Source: Flectonema sp. DT1601 (lineage: Eukaryota; Euglenozoa; Diplonemea; Diplonemida; Diplonemidae). Taken from it: a stretch of 64,000 nucleotides of DNA. Positions 19,896 through 31,285 of this stretch are shown here, piece by piece. Under the pieces are notes generated by a model. It was not told where the DNA came from, searched no databases, and was given only the letters and a program-made list of their open reading frames with translations. The stretch lies in assembly GCA_964019425.1 (NCBI GenBank), contig OZ025786.1, forward strand, positions 248,001-312,000, written 5' to 3'. Made by a program: the position numbers and the translations under genes. Each line of letters begins with the position of its first letter. The first letter of the stretch is position 1.

Positions 19896-20221
19896 ATGAA
19901 AATATCAAGAGAGCTACACATAAGGATGTGGGTAACATCGCTGAGTGGGGCTGGATTGATAGCACTTTGGGGATCCTTATCATTGTATTATCAAATGGTG
20001 GAATGCATACCTGCAGTATGTAGTTTTTTTTTCTTTTGTTTTGTGAGGTTCAGTATTACTGTCTGAGATTACAACATACAATACAGAACCTTCATATAGC
20101 ACGTGAACGGTTCGAATTTGATCCCGCTTACCTAGCTAGAATAGAACACGGAAGGGGTGGGAGGGATAGAGCAGAAGACCACTTTGGATTGAACCAGCAA
20201 TCTGGTGGTAGAGCAATGTGA
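19896..20221 (+). CDS. Short two-exon membrane protein, 84 residues, unknown
   Basis: Exon 1 is 19896-20015 and starts MKISRELHIRMWVTS; it ends at GTATGT. Exon 2 most likely starts at 20087, after an A-rich ACAATACAG like other introns here, giving a 71-nt intron. An alternative acceptor at 20053 keeps the frame and adds 11 residues. Residues 11-33 form one membrane helix (LSGAGLIALWGSLSLYYQM). The rest is charged (HIARERFEFDPAYLARIEHG) and ends in a Gly/Gln-rich tail. The size and single helix near the N-terminus are typical of small organelle inner-membrane complex subunits, but I recognise no family. Confidence 0.55.
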
Positions 20222-20639
20222 TTATTACCATACCTGGACCGATTAAATAATAATAACTTACCTGTGGAACTCCTTTAAAAGAGAGTACCGTATCGTAATG
20301 TGATTATACTCACTTAGAATTGGGTTATGCAATGGGACCTTTTAGTCTTTGTGATTCAAAACAAAGAGAGGACTACTATTAGTGAGCACACCATCTCGAA
20401 TTTGAAGCTATCCATCGTGGAATGCCTTTCTGGGGGATCCTATCTAAGAGACCAGATGCGCATTAGAGTTAACAACCTCCTGGGAGTTGGTTGTCCTTTG
20501 GCGGTGTCTGCGAATCAGAAGACAAGTCGAATTATTATCTTGTCGCTTTGTTGATTACGACTCCCGTTATAATTAATTCTCAATAACAGTTTTTTTTTTT
20601 TTTTTTTTCAAACTAAAAATAAAGAAAAAAAAAAAAAAC
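20222..20639. other. Intergenic island of balanced composition, possible RNA
   Basis: Unlike other gaps, 20260-20560 has few homopolymer runs. It can form several hairpins: TCTTTGT (20344-20350) with ACAAAGA (20359-20365), and ACAACC with GGTTGT near 20472-20494. A 75-codon frame (20327-20554) runs through it, but its translation shows no domain or composition of a protein. The segment may be a non-coding RNA or a decayed gene. Confidence 0.35.
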
Positions 20640-21107
20640 ATGTCGAACATATCGGAAGTATTCCCAGGTCTGTTTGTTGGTGGAAGAGAAAGCTCTTTTG
20701 ATGAAATACTACAATCCAACGTGTCTTCTATTGTTTGTTTAGAACAAAAATTATTTGATAATTACAAAGGAAGGATTGACTACTTAAATATCAAAATTGA
20801 GGATTCACCTGATGAAGACATCAGTGGTGTTTTCGATACAAGTTTTAACTTTATAAAAAAAAATCTTAATGAGCATAAAAATATTCTGATTCAATGCAAG
20901 GCTGGTGTTAGCAGGTCCGGTACCATTGCAATCATGTATATTATGACAATGCGTAAGCAACCTTTGTTGAAGACGCTGTGTGATGTTAAAAAAAAAAGGG
21001 TTATTGTTAAACCTAATGTTGGATTTTTCAAAGCATTATTGAGATATGAAAAAAATCTTCTTGGGAGTAATTCCCTAAGCATTGATGATTACGATGAACT
21101 TTTATAG
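20640..21107 (+). CDS. Atypical dual-specificity protein phosphatase
   Basis: 155 residues; the start follows an A run and TAG ends it. It begins with the DSP-type ISEVFPGLFVGG strand. The P-loop is IQCKAGVSRSG, with nucleophile Cys86 and Arg92, and the following helix is present. The usual His before the Cys (HCxxGxSRS) is Gln85, which may slow the enzyme or raise the Cys pKa but does not remove the nucleophile. The general acid is likely an Asp in IEDSPDEDISG. It removes phosphate from Ser/Thr and Tyr, or from RNA or lipid in some relatives. There are no extra domains. Confidence 0.9.
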   Translation: MSNISEVFPGLFVGGRESSFDEILQSNVSSIVCLEQKLFDNYKGRIDYLNIKIEDSPDEDISGVFDTSFNFIKKNLNEHKNILIQCKAGVSRSGTIAIMYIMTMRKQPLLKTLCDVKKKRVIVKPNVGFFKALLRYEKNLLGSNSLSIDDYDELL

Positions 21108-21245
21108 TGATTTATCGGTTTTTTTACACACTTATAATTATTACGTGATAGGTTTTTGTTGAGCGGGTTTTTTTTTCTAATATAAATTATTTCCTCATTT
21201 TTTTTCAGTATTTTTTTATATCTTACCAAACTAAAAAAACAAAAA

Positions 21246-22310
21246 ATGACAGTACAGAAGGAAAAGAGAGGTTTAGAGGAGACTAAATCTGTGAAGGTCG
21301 CTAAAGTCGATGAAGAAGACATCAAGGCCTTAGAAGCAAAAGAACCACTTTTAGTTTCAAACCCTCATCGGTTTGTTTTATTTCCGTTAAACTACGACGA
21401 TATATGGAAAATGTACAAACAAGCTGAGGCTTCGTTTTGGACTGTTGAGGAAGTTGACCTTCAGGCGGATCTTCCAGATTGGAATAACACTCTTAATGAT
21501 GATGAAAGAAATTTCATTAAACATATTCTAGCATTCTTTGCTGCTTCTGATGGAATTGTGTTGGAGAATTTAGCTGGGAGATTCATGAACGAGATTCAAA
21601 TTCCTGAGGCGAGATGTTTCTACGGATTTCAGATAGCTATTGAAAACATTCACAGTGAGATGTACAGTATGTTGTTAGACACTTACATCTCTGACAAGGA
21701 AGAAAAGACAAGGTTATTCAGTGCCATGGACACTGTTCCATGTGTCGCAAAGAAGGCTCAATGGGCAGTAAAATGGATCGGGTCAGACTCGTCATTCGCT
21801 GAGCGTATTATTGCTTTTGCTGCTGTTGAAGGAATCTTTTTTAGTGGTTCTTTTTGTTCGATATTCTGGATGAAGAAACGTGGTCTCATGCCGGGACTTA
21901 CTTTTTCCAACGAATTGATTTCACGTGACGAAGGTCTTCACTGTGACTTTGCTTGCTTGTTATACAAGCATTTGCAATACACTAAACTAAGTGAAGAACG
22001 TGTGTCAGGAATAATCAAGGAAGCAGTCGCAATTGAACAGGAATTTGTCTGTGAAGCTCTCCCAGTAAAGTTAATCGGTATGAACAAAGATTTAATGGCA
22101 CAGTACATAGAGTTCGTTGCTGATAGACTGATGGTATCCTTAGGTTACAGCAAACCTTATAATGTACAAAACCCGTTTGACTTCATGGAGCTGATTTCCC
22201 TTCAGGGAAAAACCAATTTCTTTGAAAAACGTGTCTCCGACTACGCAAAGGCCGGTTGCAATGAAAAAGCCGACCCAAAGGCTGGACTTAACTTCAACGA
22301 AGAATTTTAA
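21246..22310 (+). CDS. RNR2: Ribonucleotide reductase small subunit (R2), class Ia
   Basis: 354 residues, complete. Di-iron ligand motifs are present in order: [11 protein letters not shown], then [10 protein letters not shown], then [11 protein letters not shown], then [11 protein letters not shown]. The radical Tyr is expected in the helix [10 protein letters not shown]. The C-terminus ends LNFNEEF, matching the short acidic/aromatic tail that docks on the large subunit. It holds the tyrosyl radical used to make deoxyribonucleotides in the cytosol. A pyrimidine-rich tract and CAG (21206-21208) lie 37 bases before the ATG. Presence of this gene argues against parasites that lack the enzyme, such as Giardia and Trichomonas. 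Confidence 0.97.
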   Translation: MTVQKEKRGLEETKSVKVAKVDEEDIKALEAKEPLLVSNPHRFVLFPLNYDDIWKMYKQAEASFWTVEEVDLQADLPDWNNTLNDDERNFIKHILAFFAASDGIVLENLAGRFMNEIQIPEARCFYGFQIAIENIHSEMYSMLLDTYISDKEEKTRLFSAMDTVPCVAKKAQWAVKWIGSDSSFAERIIAFAAVEGIFFSGSFCSIFWMKKRGLMPGLTFSNELISRDEGLHCDFACLLYKHLQYTKLSEERVSGIIKEAVAIEQEFVCEALPVKLIGMNKDLMAQYIEFVADRLMVSLGYSKPYNVQNPFDFMELISLQGKTNFFEKRVSDYAKAGCNEKADPKAGLNFNEEF

Positions 22311-22940
22311 GAAAAATATTATTATTATTATTATTATTATTTTTTTTTTTTGACATACGGTATAGGGTCTTAAACAGCCCTGTCAATACATTTTCATAGC
22401 ATGTATCTTAAACAAACGAAGAAGAAAGGAAAAAAAAAAAAAAGTAAGCCTTTTCTAAAAAGAAGTTATATCACGTTTTTTATTAAAAACTGGTAGTCGC
22501 AATTACGGGTTGATAAATCAATCATTTTGGGCATTTGTCCAGTATGCAGGTACTCCTTCGTAGCTGTGGCAGTCTGCCTGGGTGAGAAGATCGAGGAGAA
22601 AAAAAAAAAAAAAAAAAAAAAAAAACCCGTTACCCTAGATTTTTCCCGCCCACATTTATATTTTTTTTTGCCTTATATTTCCTCTCAAAAAAAAAAAAAA
22701 AAACACAACAATTCCTTCGTGTAGGTGCACAAAAAAGGTAAACAAGAAACCAATACTATTTTGCCATCAAGGGTGAGAAGCTTTATTTAATTTTTTATGT
22801 ATCTCTGAAAAAAAAATAAAATTGTTCTTTAGTTGAGTAATGGTAAATCTGCGATGAGGTTTATTCTTGTTTTTTTTCCTTAGAACCTTTGCGTCATTTC
22901 CCCCTCTCATTATTTCCCGTCCCAGGCTTTTTAGATATTC

Positions 22941-22972
<32 letters not shown>

Positions 22973-23813
22973 CATACGATTTTTTGACTTTATTTTTTTT
23001 CCTCCATTTCTTGTTCTTTCGGGAAAAAAGAATGGAAAAAAAAAAAAAAGAAAATAAGTGAATAAAGAATAATTATCCAGTAATAATACATTTAAAACGA
23101 GTAGCTTTTTTTTAGACGTGCTGGAAGCAGAAACTAATGGACATAGCTCATTGGTGTACGATGGCAAAAAAAAAAAAAAAAAAAAAGGGAAAAAAAAAAC
23201 AGACATTAATATGAAATGTGTAAGGCTCTAAGTCAGCGGTGTCTTACCGCTTGGGAAAAAATATTCTCTGAAGAGCCGAGGCATTCAATATTTACGAAAA
23301 AAAAAAAAAAAAAAAAAAAGTGATTACCGCACGATCAAAAAAAAAAAAAAGAAGAGAATTATCAATTCTGTGATTCTTTTCCAGCGACGGTGTTGCGGTA
23401 TTTTATGACAGGTCAGTATCATTGTGCTCTCCGCAGTCCCATTCGCACCCTTTTCCAATTTTTTTTTTCTTATTATTTTTATTCTGCCGATGTTTCTTTT
23501 TTATTATTATTTTATAAACCATAAAAAAAAAAATACTTCATTCCCCTCCCATCTACAGCACTATAAGTTAAACACATCACCGTAGTTCACTGAAATAGTT
23601 TATGTGTTAAAATGATAAAGTTGATTATCGTTCTCCTAAACCCATTCAACAGACAAGTTGATAACGATGGTTTTATTGTGATACGAACGACAACATCTCA
23701 AAATGATGTAAAAATACTGCAACCTATTTTTATTTTTTTTATTTTTATGGTGGAGGAGTTGATTATGTTTCTCCCAAACCCATTCAACAGAATTGGTTGA
23801 TAATTAAGTTTTA
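22311..23813. other. Long intergenic region, homopolymers, one hairpin, duplicated gene start
   Basis: It opens with an (ATT)n repeat (about 22316-22342) just after the reductase stop and is then rich in A and T runs of 10-25. A patch at 23224-23277 could fold, with GGCTCT pairing AGAGCC around an inner GCGGT/ACCGC hairpin. The last 200 bases hold a diverged direct duplication of the next gene's 5' end. No protein gene was found. Confidence 0.6.
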
Positions 23814-23844
23814 ATGGAATATGAACGAGTCATTGCAAAACTAT
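23620..23844 (+). repeat. Direct duplication of the 5' end of the beta-helix gene
   Basis: Two copies of about 85 bases begin at 23620 and 23758, offset 138. The shared core is GTTGATTAT, then CCCATTCAACAG (23641-23652 and 23779-23790), then GTTGATAA and TTTTA, running into the coding start of the second copy. The first copy matches through the region of the start codon but has no ATG there. The conserved CAACAG before each may be the splice acceptor. Confidence 0.6.
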
Positions 23845-26800
23845 GCGATCCCGACATCATCTCATCTGAAATGCAAGCAGCTGGACGTAGAATTGCAGCA
23901 CAGCGAGACCGAGATAGAAATCAAGAACAAGCAAAGCTAAGAGATACTTTAATGTCAATTATTCTACTATTGAGAACATGCTGTGAAACTGAAGCTAGAA
24001 AAAGATTACAAATTGAACAAGAGGAATCCCTTGTAGTTCATTGTGAAGAAGGAGAACTCATAAAGTGTTTGAAAGAAGGACCCAAATATCACAGTTTCAA
24101 TAACATTACCCATCGCTATAATAATATAATGTCAAAGATGGGAAACGATTCCTTAACTGGTCTCTCATGTTTGATTAATGCGTCAAACCTTCCTTCAAGA
24201 CAACTATTTGTAGTTAGGAATTTAGAGTCCTGCAGAACATTATTATTAGCTTGTCGTCGGTTGATATATTGCTCTCTTGAAGATGCTCTGAGGACATGTC
24301 AGTATTCTGATGTGATATATATTTGTGGAGGTGTTCATGTCGTGAGTAGGACGCTATTGGTTGATAAAAACATTACTGTTGTTGGGTTGAGAGGATCGGT
24401 TATTCAGAGTAATTCTGGATTTCCTCTGTTTGAGATTGGAAGTTCTGCGAAGTCAGTTCGGATGCAAACTCTCACTATCGATAGCTCATCACGTTGTGAA
24501 CGATCTCTATTCGAAACAATATTTTCATCTACTTTACATCTAGAAAACATCACAGTTCATGGAACTGACACTGATACAGTTGTTTCTAATTTTGGTTTGT
24601 TTATTATTGTTATTATTTTAAAAGCCGACTTATATCTGTCTGCATTCAACGAAACATAAGTCTAATCTGAATGATTTCTTTTAAATACAAAAAAAAAAAA
24701 AAAAACAACAGGAACACTTCGACTACTAAATGGTAAGATTCAATGTGGTACAACGGTTATTGGAAAACCCAACTCATCAACTTTTATAAATGGATGTTGT
24801 CTCCAAAACAGCACTGTTATATTCGATGATTGTGACTATATAGTTTCAGCTTGTCAATTTTTGGGTGATAGTCGTGAGAATTTCCCTGGATATACAAAAT
24901 CAAAGTCTAAAGCTTCCCAACCAACAATAACAATATCATCGCTCAACAATAAACGTGATCAAGGACGAATAGAAGATAATACTTTTAGAGGAATCCACGG
25001 AACAGCAATCTCACTAACCAACTCGTCAAGAGTTTGTTTGCATCGTAATGTTATAAAACAGTATGGAGTTCTTCCTTCTTGTACTGCAATTAAGATTTCT
25101 TCATGTACTGAAATAATAATAAGCTCTCTGGAAGCAAGGTCTATTCATTCACCTCTTAAAATCCACAACAGTAAATCCATTCAAGTTAATAGATGTATAA
25201 TAGGAGATCGTTCTTCTGCAGTGTACATCTCTAATGAGGATACGGTAAGAGCTGTGAGGCGTCAATTTGATTCAGTTTATGAACGTTTTGGTATCGATCT
25301 TTATAATTGTAACGATTTGACAATGTCTGAGTCAGAGATCTCAAGATCACCTTTGTTCATTAACGATAGTATCAACATTACTATTCACAATTGTGTTATA
25401 AAAGATGCATCTGCAACTCTCAGTTCTGATGTGAAGCATGCAGTGTTCGTGGATGGCTGTTCTGATATCGTTTTACGTGATAATAAAATAATGAAATCAA
25501 CCATGGATGGGTCGTCCCTATATTTGAGCAACAGCACTGATGTTTCTGTTTCTTCGTCGGAGATAAGTGAATGTGTTTCAGCGATAACAAACTATTCTTC
25601 TCATGTAATTCTACGAAATATAAATGTATCTTACTGCCAGAAAGGTTTCATATCTTATGAAGGCAAATCCATGCAAATTCAAAATTGTAATTTCTTTTGG
25701 ATTCGTGATACAGCAATTACGATACGTGCTGACGACTGTAATGTGATTGGTGATTGTGATTCACAAAATAAAAATAATCTAATATCTGAATGTTTATTTA
25801 AGGGATTCATCACTGGAATTGACATCTTCAACACAACAGTTAAAATAATAAACAACAACTTAACGCCTATTGCTCCTGCTAAGAGTATACCTGCTACCAA
25901 TTGTATCACTCCACATCCACCTTCTGGAGAGGCGGTTCATTGCAATTTAGGTTTCGCCCGACACACTATAAGTGATCTTCGCAGATCAACAGAAGGTATT
26001 CAGGCCTCATGTGGATCTGATTTATCAATAGGAATATATATCAACACGGTATTACCAGTTACTATAACAAATAATTCACTTGCGGATACTGGAAATGGGG
26101 TTGTTATAGAAAGGAATGGTTGCGATAGTATTTTGAGTGAAAATAATTTTTTAAAATGTGGAAATTCAATTAAATGTTTTAGACGATCAGCTCTAACGAT
26201 CACGATGAACAACACCACAGAAAGTAAATATAAAGGAATTTTAATATTAGATGGTACCGTAGCAGAGGTGATAATTTCAAAAAATAAATCAAAAGATGAT
26301 GTAATAGGCATTGCTATTCAAGAAGGTGAGTATATCAACGATGAAGGAGGTGAATTGATGTTGTCTGAGAACATCATTAATCATGCCGTGTCTGGAATTA
26401 AAATATCACTCAACCACAGTAAGCTATCAGTACAAAATTGTACGGTAAGCTCGTCACAGGTAGGCATAGTCATGAACGGTTCGAGCAATGCATCTGTTAA
26501 AAAAAATGAGATAAATGATTGTGACGAGGGCATATCGCTATCCCGAACGACGTCCACATCAATAACGTATAATACCATAATCAAATCTTCGGTATCCATA
26601 TCAATTACGAATAAATGCGTTGACGTTGATGTGATTGAAAATAACTGTCTAGACGCGCTTTACAATCTTATTCATATAAAAGATTCATTCACGTCAATCG
26701 TTAAAAACAAACTATGCAAATGTCAAGGAGATGCCGTAGCCATATCCATATCCTCGTCCCTCAACGATATTATTTCAGAATTGAATGATGAACAGTCCAT

Positions 26801-27959
26801 CACCATATCTGAGAATGAAATTTCAGAGCATAGCAAGAATGGAATAAAAGCTCATTCAACAACAAAAAATCATTCTATGTCACCATCGTGTATAATTATA
26901 AAAGAGAATATCATTTGTGAAGGAGAAAGAGGAATCTTAATCGAAAATAATGTACATTGTACCGTAACAAAGAATGCCTTATCCTCCATAAGAGAACTGG
27001 GATACGAGTTCTTAGGTAAAGGAGTATTCAACGACAATACAATAAATAAATCAAAACTTGGAATGACCTATTCATCAACGACGACACCGACTGGAATGTT
27101 TATAACAAATTGTGACATTGGAATTCAAATACGACAGCCAAAGCTAACCAACACTTCTGTTGGTGAAAAGTTATCACTAAGAGGTAGCAGTATAACGGAA
27201 TGTAAGGAAGCAGGGATTCAGCTTTCTTTTATATCAGACGTTGGGTTGGTAATTTCAGATGTTTCTGTGTCGAATTCAAAAGTTGGAATTTTAATTGAAA
27301 ACACATCGGATTGTTTAATTAATAAGTGTTTTATAAAAAAATGTGAAATTGGTATAAAAAGTACATCATCTTATTTACAATTAACGGAAACTGATATAAA
27401 CGAATACTCGACAGGAGTGGTGGTGACTGAGGGTGAGATTGTTATTGAAAAAAATACCATCAACTGTGCTGAGATGGGGCTGGTGAAATCATTGGTACTT
27501 CATAAGGCTATTGGAAAACTATTATCAAATAAAATAACAAATATCGTTATCAATGATTGCTCACACTTACAACTTACTGAAAATGAAATATCTTCGGGAG
27601 GTGGATCTCAAATTGGAATAAGTATCTACGGAGAATCCAGCAATCCGATTATAACAAAAAACATTGTTGAGGGGCATTCCCAAGATCAAATTTATGTTTC
27701 ATCTGCTTGTCCTGTTATTACAGCGAATACTATTGTTGCTTCGGTGGCAACGCAGAATTTAGTTCGGTTTGTTGATAATGCCGGTGGTTCAGTAAAACAC
27801 AACACTCTTCGTCTTTTGTCTATTGGTCAGATTGCTGTAAATAATGGCTGTTCTACTGAAGTAGCATTTAATACGAAATTCATGGCTGGATCAGGTCAAC
27901 TGTTTGAACCACCCAGTGAAGAGATTGGTGATGATGTCTCTAGTCCAATAGGAAAATAA
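23814..27959 (+). CDS. Right-handed beta-helix repeat protein, 1342 residues, two exons
   Basis: Exons are 23814-24594 and 24712-27959; the phase-1 intron starts GTTTGT and ends ACAACAG. The first 130 residues are charged and helical (RRIAAQRDRDRNQEQAKLRD). From about 160 to the end, short repeats of 20-25 residues carry the PbH1 pattern of parallel beta-helices: N at turns, alternating I/V, as in ITISENEISEHSKNGIKAHS. Similar motifs occur in NosD, pectate-lyase-like proteins and FBXO11. No signal peptide, membrane segment or clear catalytic residues were seen. The length suggests a very long solenoid, perhaps structural or glycan- or protein-binding. The fold is firm by pattern; function is unknown. 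Confidence 0.8.
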
Positions 27960-28363
27960 TTTTATCTCTTTTTTTCAAAAAAAAAAAAAAAAAAAAAAGT
28001 CAAAAAAAAAACCGGTTTTTACCGCCGTCTTTTAATGGGTTTTTTAAAAAAGAAAAAAAAAAAAAAAAAATGCATTTACACCACTAATGTTGTTCTCTTT
28101 TTTGGTTATATATTCTAAACATCTATGTTATTATCATTTTTTATTTTCCAACTCCTAACCTTTATCGTCTTCTGGTCAATAAGGCAAAACAAATATTATT
28201 TTCCCTTTGATGTTCTTAGCGTAACCTCTTTCTTTGATTAACAACTACAAATATCTTTTTCGGTCAAGTACTTTGATATTAATTTTATTTTTGATTTTAT
28301 TATTTTTGCAATTATCAAAGTTTCACCCTCATTAACTTTTATCAGATACTCAGTTATGTATAA
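27960..28363. other. Intergenic stretch, A/T tracts only
   Basis: Runs of A18-20 at 27977 and 28051, then T-rich sequence. CAG at 28343-28345 after CACCCTCATTAACTTTTAT is the candidate acceptor for the next gene. Nothing else was seen. Confidence 0.6.
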
Positions 28364-29416
28364 ATGAAATTAAATTGGCCTGATGGACGAGTTGCGAATT
28401 TTTTACTTGAACATTACGTTTCAGCCCCACCAAAGCATCCTTGCGATTCTATTCGAAATTTAATAAATAAACTTCAACAGAGAGGATGTCATGTATCAAA
28501 GAAATCTGACAGTGCAAGAATTCACCTCCTAGTCTCATGGGGAAAAGTCAGTGAAGCTGCGAAGGTAGCAGAAAGAGCTATAGCGACAAGGAATATTACG
28601 AGAGGGATGTTTGAGTCTCTGGCACTCGGATATGCAAAACAGCGGAAATGGAATGAACAGATTAAGATATTAAACTCCATGACGTTTAATGGATATCAAC
28701 CAGGAGATAATTCTTATTTATCAATTTTAATGAAATATTTTCACTTAGGAATGCCTATCGCATCTGTTCAATGTCTGCATCATATCAAAAGTCAAAATCA
28801 AGACCTTTCTCCAGTCGTTGTTGCTCAGTTTATTCAGACTCAGGAAAGTGTTCACATTGCTATTTGTATCTTATCTGCTATATTTTCTGAAGAAAAAATA
28901 ATTCCGATCATGAACACTAAAGTCTGTCTGGAAGCTTGCATTTTAGTTTCAATAAGACAACGAAATTATCTCTTAATTGAAAAATTGGTAACGCATTCAT
29001 TGCAAAGTAGTATTATAGATAGCAAAGTATTTTTTACTCCCTCTGTTAACGGTTCGATAATTTCATTTATTTTTTCATCGGCAAATCGACCAGCCGATGC
29101 CTTGAAGTTCTTTTACAGTATTTGTCCGATTGCGCGGCGTGATATCAACGCTTCTATTGTTGTTAATATATTTAGGCACATCATAGCAGTCGGTCGACCC
29201 ACAGATTACCGCCTATTAGTTTTAACGACTGCGGCCGAAGCTGTCTTTATTAATAGCAAAAAAAAAGCATCTGAAATTGAAAGTCTGATGAAGCTTTACA
29301 GAGACTCTGCGCAAACAACAAAAGCTGAACAGCTACTTGCCTATTCCAAAAAGAATTGTAAGAAGGTGACGATGGCTACTTATTATTCATCATTGTTAAG
29401 TGACATAGAAGCGTAA
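28364..29416 (+). CDS. PPR-like helical repeat protein
   Basis: 350 residues, one exon, all helical. The clearest repeat is at about 85-120: MFESLALGYAKQRKWNEQIK then ILNSMTFNGYQPGDNSYLSIL, with the PPR pattern of two helices and the 'm...G..P....y..li' ending. Other units are weaker (SARIHLLVSWGKVSEAAKVA). PPR proteins bind RNA in organelles and help mRNA maturation or ribosome assembly. An N-terminal targeting peptide is not obvious. TPR- or HAT-like repeats are the main alternative. Confidence 0.6.
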   Translation: MKLNWPDGRVANFLLEHYVSAPPKHPCDSIRNLINKLQQRGCHVSKKSDSARIHLLVSWGKVSEAAKVAERAIATRNITRGMFESLALGYAKQRKWNEQIKILNSMTFNGYQPGDNSYLSILMKYFHLGMPIASVQCLHHIKSQNQDLSPVVVAQFIQTQESVHIAICILSAIFSEEKIIPIMNTKVCLEACILVSIRQRNYLLIEKLVTHSLQSSIIDSKVFFTPSVNGSIISFIFSSANRPADALKFFYSICPIARRDINASIVVNIFRHIIAVGRPTDYRLLVLTTAAEAVFINSKKKASEIESLMKLYRDSAQTTKAEQLLAYSKKNCKKVTMATYYSSLLSDIEA

Positions 29417-29587
29417 ACTATCGACTGGAAAAAAAAAAAAAAAAACTATTCACGATCTGCCAACCTTCTTGATCTGCCTTAACGACTACTGTTAGTTTGG
29501 TAATAGGATTAAAAAAAAAAACAGATTTAAAGCAAGTAATCCATTCTTAATTTTATTATAATTATTTTTTTAAAGTAAACGTATAAT

Positions 29588-31285
29588 ATGTGTATTGCTG
29601 AGGAAGACTACTCTGGGGATGTTGATTTCGGAGAATGTGACGCACTGACAATTCAGCCTCTTGGAGTAAGAGCTGTCAGGACTGTACCAACAACGCCTTT
29701 TGATCAGCAGAAGACGTTTAATTATTCTCAGGGAATGTTGACTTGCCCATCGGAAGTTGCGAATGCGAACATTTTTAAGAAAGCATTGGAAAAAAGAAAT
29801 GAATGGAAAACTCAAAATGAAGATTCCCATTGCTCTCCCCCTTTTTGTACTGCTGTAATCAATGGACAACACGCATTGCAACTTCGACTTCCCATGTCTG
29901 GTGTGATCACTTCGGAGAGAGAAGCTGCATTTATAAAACCGATAAATAATAAAATAAAGATTAACGTAGTCCTTCCTTTAGTATTTATCTCTTCTTCACT
30001 CTCTTGGAATATAACAGTAACTCTAGTCGATGGTAGCACCGGTAGTATAGTAGACGTTAAAATTGGTACCCTTAGTAAGAAATGCAGCACCTTGACAAAG
30101 ACAACTCCAATAGATTTTAGTCCAACAGCTGCGTATGTTGAAGCGCAGTTTCTTGAACAGCAAATTGACAAGTCGGATCCAACAGAAACAGAATTTGTTG
30201 ACTGCGTAAAGAAAATACTACACGATTCAAACATAAATCCCAGAGGAGGTTCCCTACAACTCTCCGTTGTCGAGGAACACGTTCGGTTAACGTTTGATAG
30301 TTTTGATAAAGTTGTGACTCAGCATGGAGGCTTTAGGGAAGCTGTTCGTCAACACCCATCAGCTTTTTTAATATTTCAAATATCTGATAAGGAAATAGAA
30401 TCTCGTGGACTTGATGAAACAGCAAAAGAAGAACGTGTTGCCTTAACCCTTCATGAAAAGAGAGGATGCAAAGCAGTTGATACTCAGAAAGCTTCTTCTC
30501 AAAGAGAAACAGAAGTTAATTTAATCAACACAATGAAAACACTTCTTCAAGAGAGAGATTATGATCAACGAGAGCTAATGGATATTGTTGTTCAGAATCC
30601 ACGTTTCTTATTCTTCTTGTCTCCGTCATTCAGTTCTTTGATGAGATTCTTGTCCAGACACAAAAAAACTTTTGCGTGGACCACTCATCCAGACAAGCCG
30701 ACGTCTATTGGTTTATTAGGATGTCTTAATAGACCTGTTCGTGTTCCAGAAAAAAAGATAGTTAACGAACCGATTGTACAACAGCCAACACCCGCAAGCA
30801 AGAAGAGGAGGGGAAAGAAAAAAAAGCCGTCCAGTGCGACGCATTCAGCCAATAATACGCCAACGGTTGCTGCTCTTAATCCTCTAGAGCAGGAAAGAAG
30901 TGTTCTGACAATGCTCGCTGCAGCAGAACCGATTCAGGCACCTCATGCGACTTATATACAAAAACAGCAAATACCTAGTAAGCCGCACACTCAACAGGCT
31001 TTTACAGACCAAGCGTCTCTACAGCAACAGCTACAACAGCAGCAGCAACAGCAGCTTCAACAACAGCAACAGCTACAACAACAGCTACAGCAACAGCTAC
31101 ATCAACAGCAACAGCAACAGCAACAACAGCAACAGCAACAGCAGCAACAATTGCTCTTGGGATTGTATTCCCAGCAGTTGATTGCTTCCAGATCGGCACC
31201 GGCTTGTAACATTACAAATGTCGCTCTTACCCAACTTCCGTTAGTCAACTCTCCACCACAACCGCAGCTGTACGAAAGACAGTAA
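29588..31285 (+). CDS. Glutamine-rich protein with winged-helix-like domains
   Basis: 565 residues. The N-terminal third has beta-rich sequence of unknown fold. Around 225-270, VRLTFDSFDKVVTQHGGFREAVRQHPSAFLIFQI resembles the HGGFRxFLExHPxxF pattern of LOTUS/OST-HTH-like winged helices. A second, related unit at about 315-375 ends FLSRHKKTFAWTTHPDKP. A Lys-rich patch (KKRRGKKKKPSS) and a long Gln run (31018-31151, CAA/CAG codons) follow. The layout suggests an RNA-binding protein that joins granules through its Q-rich tail. Domain assignment is tentative. Confidence 0.6.
   Translation: MCIAEEDYSGDVDFGECDALTIQPLGVRAVRTVPTTPFDQQKTFNYSQGMLTCPSEVANANIFKKALEKRNEWKTQNEDSHCSPPFCTAVINGQHALQLRLPMSGVITSEREAAFIKPINNKIKINVVLPLVFISSSLSWNITVTLVDGSTGSIVDVKIGTLSKKCSTLTKTTPIDFSPTAAYVEAQFLEQQIDKSDPTETEFVDCVKKILHDSNINPRGGSLQLSVVEEHVRLTFDSFDKVVTQHGGFREAVRQHPSAFLIFQISDKEIESRGLDETAKEERVALTLHEKRGCKAVDTQKASSQRETEVNLINTMKTLLQERDYDQRELMDIVVQNPRFLFFLSPSFSSLMRFLSRHKKTFAWTTHPDKPTSIGLLGCLNRPVRVPEKKIVNEPIVQQPTPASKKRRGKKKKPSSATHSANNTPTVAALNPLEQERSVLTMLAAAEPIQAPHATYIQKQQIPSKPHTQQAFTDQASLQQQLQQQQQQQLQQQQQLQQQLQQQLHQQQQQQQQQQQQQQQQLLLGLYSQQLIASRSAPACNITNVALTQLPLVNSPPQPQLYERQ
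31018..31151 (+). repeat. CAA/CAG repeat encoding polyglutamine
   Basis: In-frame mixed CAA/CAG codons, interrupted by CTA, CTT and CAT, inside the preceding gene. The mix of codons would reduce slippage compared with a pure CAG run. Confidence 0.9.

Noticed and set aside
20260-20400. Possible U1 or U5 snRNA (ACTTACCTG word, CCTTTTAG loop)
   Set aside because: No U1 loop I (CACGAAG-like) or Sm site was found, and the U5-like loop lacks a proper stem.
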